Assembly: GCA_964504135.1 (NCBI GenBank)
Contig: CAZDCW010000035.1
Span: 1-15,236, forward strand
Origin: JACPTG01 sp964504135
Lineage (GTDB): Archaea > Nanobdellota > Nanobdellia > Woesearchaeales > UBA10216
Reading direction: 5' to 3'
Length of the DNA stretch: 15,236 nt
Program-made: the position numbers and the translations under genes
Shown here: piece by piece, positions 1 through 4,904 of the stretch
Numbering within the stretch: position 1 is the stretch's first letter
How the letters are laid out: every line of letters begins with the position of its first letter
The notes under the pieces: model-generated
What the model was told of the DNA's origin: nothing
Database searches by the model: none
Seen by the model: the letters and a program-made list of their open reading frames with translations, nothing else

Positions 1-217
1 CTCCCGGATGGGCAGTAGAAATCGTAACCAAAGGACAACATGCCGGGATCGCATACACAAAATCTGCGGATTTTGGTCGCGCTCCCGGATGGGCAGTAGA
101 AATCGTAACCAAAGGACAACATGCCGGGATCGCATACACAAAATCTGCGGATTTTGGTCGCGCTCCCGGATGGGCAGTAGAAATCGTAACCAAAGGACAA
201 CATGCCGGGATCGCATA
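1..217. repeat. 81-bp perfect tandem repeat, 2.7 copies
   Basis: Copies lie at 1-81, 82-162 and 163-217, the last cut at 55 nt. The copies are identical at every base. The third copy runs straight into tRNA-Ser, and each copy contains the first 14 bases of that tRNA (GCCGGGATCGCATA). The unit is a multiple of three, and one frame is open through all copies. The array may extend beyond the left edge. Perfect identity means very recent expansion, gene conversion, or an assembly artefact near a contig end. Confidence 0.95.
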
Positions 218-218
218 A
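3..218 (+). CDS. 3' end of a repeat-containing protein of unknown function (5' partial)
   Basis: The frame starting at base 3 is open from the window edge to TAA at 216-218 and has no in-window ATG, so a start-to-stop ORF search would miss it. It encodes 71 residues made of a 27-residue unit that starts PGWAVEIVTKGQHAGIA and continues YTKSADFGRA, present 2.6 times. The balanced composition (hydrophobic/polar alternation, Gly, Asp, Trp) looks like a genuine protein. The competing frame from 8 to 226 is Arg-rich and looks like a shadow. The stop codon lies inside the D-arm of tRNA-Ser, so the CDS and tRNA overlap by 15 nt. I do not recognise the family. The tandem beta-like repeats could be the tail of a larger secreted or surface protein. 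The repeat length being a multiple of three supports coding but has a one-in-three chance of arising by accident. Confidence 0.5.
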   Translation, partial: PGWAVEIVTKGQHAGIAYTKSADFGRAPGWAVEIVTKGQHAGIAYTKSADFGRAPGWAVEIVTKGQHAGIA

Positions 219-287
219 TCTGGTAGTGCGCTAGCCTTGAGAGCTAGTTCCCGAGAGGGTATCTGGGTTCAAATCCCAGTCCCGGCG
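204..287 (+). tRNA. tRNA-Ser (anticodon TGA)
   Basis: The full cloverleaf can be drawn. The acceptor is GCCGGGA (204-210) with TCCCGGC (280-286) and discriminator G287, the archaeal serine discriminator. The D stem is 213-216/226-229. The anticodon stem is CTAGC/GCTAG (231-235/243-247) with loop CTTGAGA and anticodon TGA at 238-240, reading UCA-type serine codons. A long variable arm (248-262) has a CCC/GGG stem, as expected of class II tRNA. The T stem is CTGGG/CCCAG with loop TTCAAAT. There is no intron and CCA is not encoded. No TATA-like element lies about 30 nt upstream, unlike tRNA-Val in this window; that stretch is protein-coding-like repeat. It may therefore be released from an upstream transcript. 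Confidence 0.95.
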
Positions 288-293
288 TAAAGC

Positions 294-301
294 TTTATAA
301 A
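294..301 (+). promoter_or_regulatory. TATA box (TTTATAAA) for the gene at 323
   Basis: TTTATAAA starts 29 nt before the ATG at 323, which predicts transcription beginning at or near the start codon (leaderless mRNA). It sits just after the end of tRNA-Ser. Confidence 0.7.
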
Positions 302-322
302 TCTCCACTCCAAAAGCAAGCC

Positions 323-751
323 ATGCGATACAAGAACCTTGCCCTGCTTCTGCTTCTGCTGCTTGGAGGCTCGCTGATCTTTGGATTCTGGATAGAGGTT
401 CAAACAAGCAGGAATGAAGGCCTGGGCACGCCGGTTACCCTTTCGCCGGGAATGAATTTCAGGGCAGCCGAGTTCCTTATTGAATTTGTGGGCGTGGTTG
501 AGGACTCGCGGTGTCCCAAGGAGGTAATGTGCGTGTGGGAAGGCCAGGCAGTCACGCTGATAAGGGTGATTGACGTTGAGGGCAGGTCATCAGCTGAGCA
601 GAACCTTACATTAAGGGCAGGGCATCCTGGATTGGCCAGCGCAACCGTTGGCCTGCTCAACCTAACGTTGCTGTCCGTGGAGCCATACCCTGGCAGTGAA
701 GTTGACATCAAGGCTTCAGAGTACAGGGCCACATTCACGGCCTCAAAATAG
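323..751 (+). CDS. small exported protein with RCPxxVxCxW motif, function unknown
   Basis: 142 residues. A Lys/Arg N-terminus is followed by a Leu-rich hydrophobic segment at about 6-23 (signal peptide or signal anchor) with no lipobox Cys, so the mature part is probably extracytoplasmic and perhaps membrane-tethered. The rest is beta-rich and contains DSRCPKEVMCVWEGQA at about 61-76. The same kind of RCPxxVxCxWxG signature recurs in small exported proteins of unknown function from many bacteria; this is from memory and not a search. C64 and C70 could form a disulfide. The start is set by the TATA element 29 nt upstream; there is no Shine-Dalgarno. Its neighbour downstream is another exported protein on the same strand but with its own TATA, so they need not be an operon. 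Confidence 0.85.
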   Translation: MRYKNLALLLLLLLGGSLIFGFWIEVQTSRNEGLGTPVTLSPGMNFRAAEFLIEFVGVVEDSRCPKEVMCVWEGQAVTLIRVIDVEGRSSAEQNLTLRAGHPGLASATVGLLNLTLLSVEPYPGSEVDIKASEYRATFTASK

Positions 752-781
752 TTGGTGGTTGGCAGCCAGAGCCAAAAGCGT

Positions 782-792
782 AAAATTTTTAT
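782..792 (+). promoter_or_regulatory. TATA-like element for the lipoprotein gene at 817
   Basis: AAAATTTTTAT ends 25 nt before the ATG at 817; its TTTTTAT core starts 31 nt upstream. The spacing matches the other leaderless promoters here. Confidence 0.55.
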
Positions 793-816
793 CCAGCGGC
801 CAGCTCACGCCAGCCA

Positions 817-1536
817 ATGAAAGTGGGATTTGCTGTGGTGATTCTGGTTCTCCTTGCACTCGCAGGATGCCAGCCGAAAGAAGGCAGCGATTGCCAGAAC
901 ACGGCCGGGGGCCCGGCAAGGAACAACTGCTATTACGAGTTCGCAAGCAACTCAACCTCTGCTGAGAACTGTACGAAGATAACAAGCAGCCCATTGCGCA
1001 GCGGATGCTTTGCGCAGGTGGCCATCAACAATAACAGCTCAGAGGCTTGCATCCAGGCGCAGGATCCAAAGTCAGTGGGTTACTGCTATGCGCAGATAAG
1101 CATAAACATGAAGGACATGGCATTATGCCAGCAGACGCCGGATAATGCGTGGAGGCTGGCGTGCATAAAACAGGTGGCAATGGCCACGAATCAGTCAGAA
1201 TCGTGCAGGAGCCTGCCCAACGAGGACAGGGATGAGTGCTTCGGCGCCATCGCAGAGCAGACAAAGGACTCGGCAATATGCGAGGAGGTGCTCAAGGGCG
1301 AGGCGAGAAAGGCCTGCCACTTCAAGGTTGCCATAGCCGCACTTAATGAAAGCAAATGCCCGCTGACAGAATCTGCAACTTACGAGTCCATGTGCTACAC
1401 CCAGATTGCCGCAAAGACAGGCAATTCAAGCATATGCCTGAAAATAAGATATAAGGAAATGAGTCAAGCCTGCCTCGACCTGTTCAACAGTGAAAATCGG
1501 GATTCAGGGGCGCCAAAACCAGCAGTCTCAGCCTAA
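817..1536 (+). CDS. Cys-repeat lipoprotein (eight 26-residue repeats)
   Basis: 239 residues. The signal peptide (about 1-17) ends in the lipobox LALAGC, with C18 the predicted lipid-anchored residue, so the protein should sit on the outer face of the membrane. The remainder is strikingly periodic. The first cysteine of each pair is at 26, 52, 78, 104, 130, 155, 181 and 207; the second is at 38, 64, 90, 116, 141, 167, 193 and 219. That is eight units of 25-26 residues, each with two Cys 11-12 apart and helix-like spacing (C-x11-C-x13). This suggests an alpha-helical solenoid stapled by disulfides or binding metal. Asn-X-Ser/Thr sequons are frequent. The function is unknown. The oxidised-thiol design is compatible with the extracytoplasmic thioredoxin/CcdA operon at 12966-15155, but no link is shown by position. 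Confidence 0.85.
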   Translation: MKVGFAVVILVLLALAGCQPKEGSDCQNTAGGPARNNCYYEFASNSTSAENCTKITSSPLRSGCFAQVAINNNSSEACIQAQDPKSVGYCYAQISINMKDMALCQQTPDNAWRLACIKQVAMATNQSESCRSLPNEDRDECFGAIAEQTKDSAICEEVLKGEARKACHFKVAIAALNESKCPLTESATYESMCYTQIAAKTGNSSICLKIRYKEMSQACLDLFNSENRDSGAPKPAVSA

Positions 1537-1580
1537 ATCATCCCGGCCTCCTTGCCACGAAGAGAATGGGCCCGCCCAGA

Positions 1581-1592
1581 CTTCCGCCATGA
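1581..1592 (-). other. tRNA-Val intron 3 (position 59/60, 12 nt)
   Basis: The central helix is TTCG (T-loop 54-57) paired with CGGA in or near the intron, with one T-G wobble. The 5' bulge is AAT and the 3' bulge AGT. The outer helix is the T stem itself (CCCAG/CTGGG), but it becomes contiguous only after intron 2 is removed, which implies ordered splicing. The intron is TCATGGCGGAAG. Confidence 0.72.
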
Positions 1593-1598
1593 TTCGAA

Positions 1599-1620
1599 TA
1601 CCCCAAACCATCAGGATTTT
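1599..1620 (-). other. tRNA-Val intron 2 (position 53/54, 22 nt)
   Basis: The central helix is CCCC (last variable-loop base plus first three T-stem bases) paired with GGGG in the intron. The 5' bulge is AGA and the 3' bulge TAT, cut after the second base of each. The inner helix AAATC pairs with GGTTT (one T-G wobble) around a 5-nt loop. The outer helix is weak or absent, so it would be a relaxed BHB. Confidence 0.75.
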
Positions 1621-1636
1621 CTGGGGACCTTCACCA

Positions 1637-1650
1637 TTCTGACCTTTTGT
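1637..1650 (-). other. tRNA-Val intron 1 (position 37/38, 14 nt)
   Basis: The BHB has outer helix TCACC/GGTGA (the anticodon stem) and central helix TTGA paired with TCAG (one T-G wobble). The 5' bulge is CGA and the 3' bulge AAT; cutting after the second base of each bulge leaves intron ACAAAAGGTCAGAA. The inner helix is only one C-G pair, so this is a minimal intron. Confidence 0.8.
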
Positions 1651-1711
1651 CGTCAAGGTGACGTCATAGCCGCTAGACTACGGGCCCGATAAGCTGTAAA
1701 GAAAGCAAACT

Positions 1712-1720
1712 GTATATAAA
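1712..1720 (-). promoter_or_regulatory. TATA box for tRNA-Val
   Basis: On the minus strand TTTATATAC starts 33 nt before the first tRNA base (1687), which is the standard archaeal promoter position. Confidence 0.75.
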
Positions 1721-1723
1721 GTT

Positions 1724-1747
1724 TTTTGAAAAAAAAAAGAAAAAAGC
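1724..1747 (-). terminator. oligo-T terminator after the membrane protein gene
   Basis: Immediately after the stop codon at 1753, the minus strand reads a run of six T, C, then ten T. T-runs without a hairpin are the usual archaeal termination signal. It separates this gene from the tRNA-Val promoter just beyond. Confidence 0.7.
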
Positions 1748-1752
1748 CCGGC

Positions 1753-2106
1753 TCACTCGTCTGCAGCCAGGGCATAAATTGCCTTAAGCGCCACGATTAT
1801 CGTTGCTGGCACGACAAATGTCAAAATCGCGCCGAACACGCCGTTTATGTACGGGCCAATCGTAGGCACTGCGCCCATCACTTCCGCCCCAAACTTTGAG
1901 ACGAAAACAAGGGACACAGAAGCCAGAAGAAAAGCTGTGGTCTCCTTGCCTGTCACGTTCAGGAACCCGACAATCATTCCGAGCGCAATCAGCAAGCCGG
2001 TAACTGTGGCGCTATTGCCACCCAAATCCACCAAACCAGCCACTACCGCTATAATGACACCCAGAATGAACGCCCAGCTTCCAACTTTGGCCAAAGCGTC
2101 TGTCAT
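1753..2106 (-). CDS. small four-helix membrane protein, function unknown
   Basis: 117 residues with hydrophobic segments at about 9-27, 33-51, 56-72 and 86-112, so four likely membrane helices and very few charges. No catalytic motif is visible. Small proteins of this look are frequent in archaeal genomes, but I cannot name a function. The start is decided by a strong Shine-Dalgarno, GGGGGTGA, at about 2112-2119, 6 nt before the ATG, so unlike most genes here the mRNA should have a leader. It ends directly at an oligo-T terminator and is probably monocistronic. Confidence 0.85.
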   Translation of the reverse strand: MTDALAKVGSWAFILGVIIAVVAGLVDLGGNSATVTGLLIALGMIVGFLNVTGKETTAFLLASVSLVFVSKFGAEVMGAVPTIGPYINGVFGAILTFVVPATIIVALKAIYALAADE

Positions 2107-2166
2107 TCATTTCACCCCCGAAAGGTTCTTTTTTACTTATAAGATTTTGAAAACTATCAAGCCCGC

Positions 2167-2178
2167 TTATATATAAAA
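2167..2178 (-). promoter_or_regulatory. TATA box for the membrane protein gene
   Basis: On the minus strand TTTTATATATAA predicts initiation near 2145, giving a leader of about 40 nt that contains the Shine-Dalgarno. A weaker element, CTTATAAGT, at 2135-2143 is an alternative giving a much shorter leader. Confidence 0.55.
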
Positions 2179-2223
2179 GTTTCCTAAAAGGCCTGCTGCC
2201 GGCAGTCCCAAAAAACCGCAATC

Positions 2224-2231
2224 TTTAAATA
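2224..2231 (+). promoter_or_regulatory. TATA box (TTTAAATA) for the 24-codon micro-ORF
   Basis: TTTAAATA at 2224-2231 predicts a start near 2252-2256, giving a roughly 20-nt leader that contains GGGGGT at 2260-2266, 8 nt before the ATG at 2275. A perfect 10-bp palindrome (2196-2205, CTGCCGGCAG) lies between this promoter and the divergent one at 2167-2178 and could be an operator. Confidence 0.45.
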
Positions 2232-2274
2232 GCGCGCCCTACGCCATCAATGTAGGGTTTGGGGGTATGGAGTA

Positions 2275-2349
2275 ATGTTTGGAAAGCTGTTCTATGGAAT
2301 ACTGGCAGCAGGGCTAATGGCCTTGGCCATCGCAAGGGCTATTTTCTGA
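2275..2349 (+). CDS. 24-residue hydrophobic micropeptide
   Basis: The ORF is MFGKLFYGILAAGLMALAIARAIF in two parts: MFGKLFYGIL and AAGLMALAIARAIF. It has one Lys near the N-terminus and then a nearly unbroken hydrophobic stretch long enough for a single membrane helix. A TATA element (2224-2231) and a G-rich Shine-Dalgarno-like sequence (GGGGGTATGGAG) precede it, and the frame ends 4 nt before the end of the convergent gene at 2354, so it fills the space between neighbours neatly. Two minimal upstream frames (ATG-TAG at 2250 and ATG-GAG-TAA at 2267) sit in its leader. Single-helix proteins like this are often missed by gene callers. The function is unknown; coding status rests on the signals, not on homology. 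Confidence 0.5.
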   Translation: MFGKLFYGILAAGLMALAIARAIF

Positions 2350-2353
2350 GGAT

Positions 2354-2569
2354 TTATTCCCTAATCGTGTAATCAGCCTCAAGAACGCGCTCCTGCCTTG
2401 GCTTCTTTGGCCTCCTGAAAAGCCTGAACAGCAGCCAGGGCAGGCTAAGAATAAAGACGATGAGCAGAAGCACAGCGGCAACCGCCAAAAACGGGATAAG
2501 AAGCGCCAGGACAACTATCACTGCGAGCAGAGCGGCCAAAACCCCGAATATGCCCCTGAGGACTATCAT
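2354..2569 (-). CDS. small two-helix membrane protein
   Basis: 71 residues with hydrophobic segments at about 5-25 and 27-49, then a basic, Arg/Lys/Pro-rich cytoplasmic tail (FRRPKKPRQER) and an acidic end. Its start overlaps the stop of the winged-helix gene upstream by 4 nt (ATGA), so the two are translationally coupled and should work together, the DNA-binding protein perhaps reporting on or controlling the membrane protein. No family is recognised. Confidence 0.75.
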   Translation of the reverse strand: MIVLRGIFGVLAALLAVIVVLALLIPFLAVAAVLLLIVFILSLPWLLFRLFRRPKKPRQERVLEADYTIRE

Positions 2570-2760
2570 CTCTTGTACTTGTAAAGGTACTGGTTAGCCC
2601 TTCCGGCAGGCTTGAACAGGACTTGCTTGGACTTCCTGAGCTTGGACAGGTTGTTAATCACTGAGCCTGTGGAAACGCCGAGCTTGCCAGCAATCTCCTT
2701 GGAAGTGAACCATTTGGCGTTGTATTTCTTGAGAAAATCACTGACTTCCTGCTGTCCCAT
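2566..2760 (-). CDS. small winged-helix transcription regulator
   Basis: About 64 residues from ATG at 2760. The sequence FTSKEIAGKLGVSTGSVINN (about 18-37) is a helix-turn-helix, with the second helix GSVINNLSKLRKS the probable recognition helix, followed by a short wing (QVLFKPAGRANQYLYKYK). The size is typical of minimal archaeal wHTH proteins. A TTG codon 6 nt further upstream (2766) could extend it, but the TATA element at 2781-2790 is correctly placed for a leaderless ATG at 2760. The gene is first of a two-gene operon with the membrane protein at 2354-2569. The DNA target is unknown; autoregulation is an inference. Confidence 0.8.
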   Translation of the reverse strand: MGQQEVSDFLKKYNAKWFTSKEIAGKLGVSTGSVINNLSKLRKSKQVLFKPAGRANQYLYKYKR

Positions 2761-2780
2761 GTTCAACCATCCTTTTATAT

Positions 2781-2790
2781 TATATAAAAA
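2781..2790 (-). promoter_or_regulatory. TATA box for the winged-helix/membrane operon
   Basis: The minus strand reads TTTTTATATAATATAAAAGG across 2771-2790. TTTTTATATA starts 30 nt before ATG 2760, predicting a leaderless transcript. The second half is a near mirror image and could also bind the regulator. Confidence 0.65.
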
Positions 2791-2837
2791 GGAAGTGCGG
2801 CTAGCTTAATAAGCCTTTTGGTTGCCTGGGCTTTTTT

Positions 2838-2912
2838 ATGCCTGCGGAGGGACACCAGGCGAATTTTGGCAATATCCTGGCTCAAACAGAAGCCCTAGAC
2901 AATCCGCCTTGA
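2838..2912 (+). CDS. possible 24-residue micropeptide antisense to the thrS end
   Basis: ATG at 2838 opens a 24-codon frame (MPAEGHQANFGN, then ILAQTEALDNPP) ending with TGA at 2912, so its last 18 nt lie antisense over the end of thrS. The only support is a TATA-like TTAATAAG at 2806-2813, 32 nt upstream, the same spacing as the other leaderless genes. The composition is soluble and unremarkable. It may be chance. Confidence 0.2.
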   Translation: MPAEGHQANFGNILAQTEALDNPP

Positions 2913-4790
2913 ACTAATCTCCTCAGCCAGCCTGGCTGCAAACTCGTCCCCTCCAACAGCCCCTATCACCTTGTTGTCCCTTGTCCTGACAGTGACCGTA
3001 TTGTCCTTAACCTCGCGCTCGCCGACAACAAGAATGTAATTAACATAGTCCGTCTGGGCTTCCCTCACCTTGTAGTTTATTGACTCTGCACGGGTATCCA
3101 CAGAGGCTCGTATTCCCCTGGCAGCGTACTCCTTGCAAACCTTGTCAGCATAATCATTAAACCTGTCAGCGACAGTCAGAATCCTCACCTGCTCAGGGCT
3201 CAGCCAAAGCGGGAACTTGCCTGCGAAGTGCTCTGTCAGCACGCCAAGGAAACGCTCGAACGTGCCAATTAATGCGCGGTGAATCATTACAGGGGCGTGT
3301 TTTTTCCCATCCGCGCCTTCATACTCCGCCCCCATGCGCTCGGGCATCTGGAAGTCAAGCTGGATAGTGCAAAGCTGCCAGTCCCTGCCCAGGCTGTCCC
3401 TCAAGTCAATGTCTATCTTCGGCCCGTAAAAAGCGCCCTCGCCGGGCTTAAGCTCATATTCCAGGCCGTTCTTCCTGAGAGCGTCAGCAAGGGCGGCCTC
3501 AGCCTCCTGCCATCTCTCTGCAGCGCCCATTGCCTTATCCGGCTTTGTGCTGAGCTTAACCTTAAAGTCCAGCCTGAAAATCTCCACGTAAATATACCTG
3601 AAGAAGTCAAGCAGCCTCGAAATCTCATCCTGCACCTGCGAGTCAGCCAGAAAAATATGGGCGTCATCCTGGGAAAATTTCCTGACGCGTGTCATGCCGC
3701 CTAAAACTCCCTTAAGCTCATTCCTGTGAAGGTAGCAGAAGTCCGCAATCCTAAGCGGAAGCTCCCGATAGCTTCGGGTTCTGGACTTGAAGATAAGAAT
3801 GTGGCTGGGGCAGTTCATAGGCTTAAGCGAGAATTCCTCATTATCAACCTGGAGCAGGAACATGTTCTCCCTGTAATGCTGCCAATGGCCTGAAAGCTCC
3901 CAAAGGGCCTTGTTGAAAAGCTGAGGGGTAATCACCTCTTGATAGCCCCGCCTTGCATATTCCTGCCTGAGAAAAGCCATCAGCTCGTTGTAGATGATTG
4001 TCCCTTTCGGCAGCATTATCGGGCTGCCTGGGCTCCACTCGTGGAACATGAAAAGCTCCAGTTTTTTCCCCAGCACTCTGTGGTCGCGCTTCTCAGCCTC
4101 AGCCTGGATGTGCAGGTAATTTTCCAGCATGCTTTTCTCAGGGAAGGAAACGCCATAAATCCTCTGAAGCTGCTGCCTTGACTGGTCGCCCTTCCAGTAC
4201 GCTCCTGAAAGCTTTGTGAGCTTGAACGCCTTCACAAGGCCTGTCTCAGGCAGGTGAGGGCCGCGGCAGAGGTCAATGAACTCGCCTTGTTTGTAGGCAG
4301 AAACCTCCTTATCCGTGGACTCCTTTATTACCTCAACTTTGTAAGGGTTATCCCTGAACAGCTCCAAGGCCTTATTGTGGTCCATTGCCACACGCTCAAC
4401 CTTAAGGTTGGCTGAAACAATCTTGCCCATCTCCTGCTCAATATTTTCCAGGTCATCCTCCTTAAGCGGAGGCATGTCTATGTCGTAAAAGAAGCCATTC
4501 TCCCAGTTAGGGCCAATGGTCAGCTTTGCTGCAGGATAAAGCCTTGAGATTGCCTGCGCTAATATGTGGTCAGATGTGTGCCAGAAAACCTCCCTGCCCT
4601 CCTGGTCCTCATACCTTAGGAACTTAACAGAGCAGTCAGTATCAATGCCTGTTGACAAATCCTTCAGCCCATCATTTACCTTCACAGCCAGGGCACGCCT
4701 GAAGCCTATTTCCTTCGCCAGCTCTGCGCATGAAATGCCCTTGCGGAAACTCTTTTTCCTGCCGTCAGGAAAAGAAACCTCAATCGTCAT
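2895..4790 (-). CDS. thrS: threonyl-tRNA synthetase, bacterial type
   Basis: 631 residues (bacterial enzymes are about 640). It charges tRNA-Thr with threonine in the cytoplasm. Domains in order: TGS (about 1-62); N2 editing domain with HTSDH (H71, H75) and CRGPH (C175, H179), which clears Ser-tRNA-Thr; class II catalytic core about 240-525 with motif 1 around PKGTIIYNEL, motif 2 LHRNELKG (R356), zinc ligands C327, H378 and H504, and motif 3 GTFERFLG (R513); anticodon-binding domain about 530-631. All expected catalytic and editing residues are present. Most archaea use a different ThrRS whose N-terminus is a D-aminoacyl deacylase-like editing domain, so this one points to transfer from bacteria. 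The weak TATA TTTTTTAA at 4814-4821 starts 31 nt upstream of the ATG; there is no Shine-Dalgarno. Confidence 0.98.
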   Translation of the reverse strand: MTIEVSFPDGRKKSFRKGISCAELAKEIGFRRALAVKVNDGLKDLSTGIDTDCSVKFLRYEDQEGREVFWHTSDHILAQAISRLYPAAKLTIGPNWENGFFYDIDMPPLKEDDLENIEQEMGKIVSANLKVERVAMDHNKALELFRDNPYKVEVIKESTDKEVSAYKQGEFIDLCRGPHLPETGLVKAFKLTKLSGAYWKGDQSRQQLQRIYGVSFPEKSMLENYLHIQAEAEKRDHRVLGKKLELFMFHEWSPGSPIMLPKGTIIYNELMAFLRQEYARRGYQEVITPQLFNKALWELSGHWQHYRENMFLLQVDNEEFSLKPMNCPSHILIFKSRTRSYRELPLRIADFCYLHRNELKGVLGGMTRVRKFSQDDAHIFLADSQVQDEISRLLDFFRYIYVEIFRLDFKVKLSTKPDKAMGAAERWQEAEAALADALRKNGLEYELKPGEGAFYGPKIDIDLRDSLGRDWQLCTIQLDFQMPERMGAEYEGADGKKHAPVMIHRALIGTFERFLGVLTEHFAGKFPLWLSPEQVRILTVADRFNDYADKVCKEYAARGIRASVDTRAESINYKVREAQTDYVNYILVVGEREVKDNTVTVRTRDNKVIGAVGGDEFAARLAEEISSRRIV

Positions 4791-4813
4791 GAGCCGGAAA
4801 AAACAGGCTGCTG

Positions 4814-4821
4814 TTAAAAAA
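4814..4821 (-). promoter_or_regulatory. weak TATA box for thrS
   Basis: On the minus strand TTTTTTAA starts 31 nt before ATG 4790, matching the spacing of the leaderless promoters elsewhere in the window. Confidence 0.45.
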
Positions 4822-4873
4822 TGTTTGCATATGGAATATAGGGTCGGAAAAATTGCGGAATTTTGAAGAAACC

Positions 4874-4881
4874 TTAATAAA
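4874..4881 (+). promoter_or_regulatory. TATA box for the Cys-rich micro-ORF
   Basis: TTAATAAA starts 31 nt before the ATG at 4905, the window's standard leaderless spacing. Confidence 0.4.
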
Positions 4882-4904
4882 CCCGCCGCATCGGTTTCAT
4901 CCGG

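Larger units (their letters stand above)
1567..1687 (-). tRNA. tRNA-Val (anticodon GAC) with three predicted introns
   Basis: The 121-nt gene reads from 1687 down to 1567. The acceptor arms GGGCCCG (1687-1681) and CGGGCCC (1574-1568) pair perfectly; the discriminator is A1567 (complement of T). The D arm is GTC/GAC, the anticodon stem TCACC/GGTGA, anticodon GAC at 1654-1652, T stem CCCAG/CTGGG. Left as it is, the anticodon loop is 21 nt and the T loop 41 nt. Removing 14 nt (1637-1650), 22 nt (1599-1620) and 12 nt (1581-1592) restores a 73-nt tRNA with loop TTGACGT and T loop TTCGAAT. Each junction can be drawn as bulge-helix-bulge: a 4-bp central helix flanked by 3-nt bulges, cut after the second bulge base. 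The T-loop introns can be read only as two pieces, because no single 34-nt removal gives a consensus T loop. Confidence 0.9.

Noticed and set aside
1..217. CRISPR-like array
   Set aside because: The 81-bp copies are directly abutting with no unique spacers, so this is a plain tandem repeat.
8..226. 72-codon ATG frame across the 81-bp repeats
   Set aside because: It is Arg/Asn-rich with unlikely composition and runs on into tRNA-Ser; the frame starting at base 3 gives a much more protein-like repeat.
1581..1620. A single 34-nt T-loop intron in tRNA-Val
   Set aside because: No single removal leaves a TTCRANY T loop with an intact T stem; the only consistent reading is two introns around a 6-nt exon.
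2821..2850. T-run GGGCTTTTTTATGCC as a terminator for a plus-strand gene
   Set aside because: No supported plus-strand gene ends upstream of it; it may instead be incidental AT-rich spacer.
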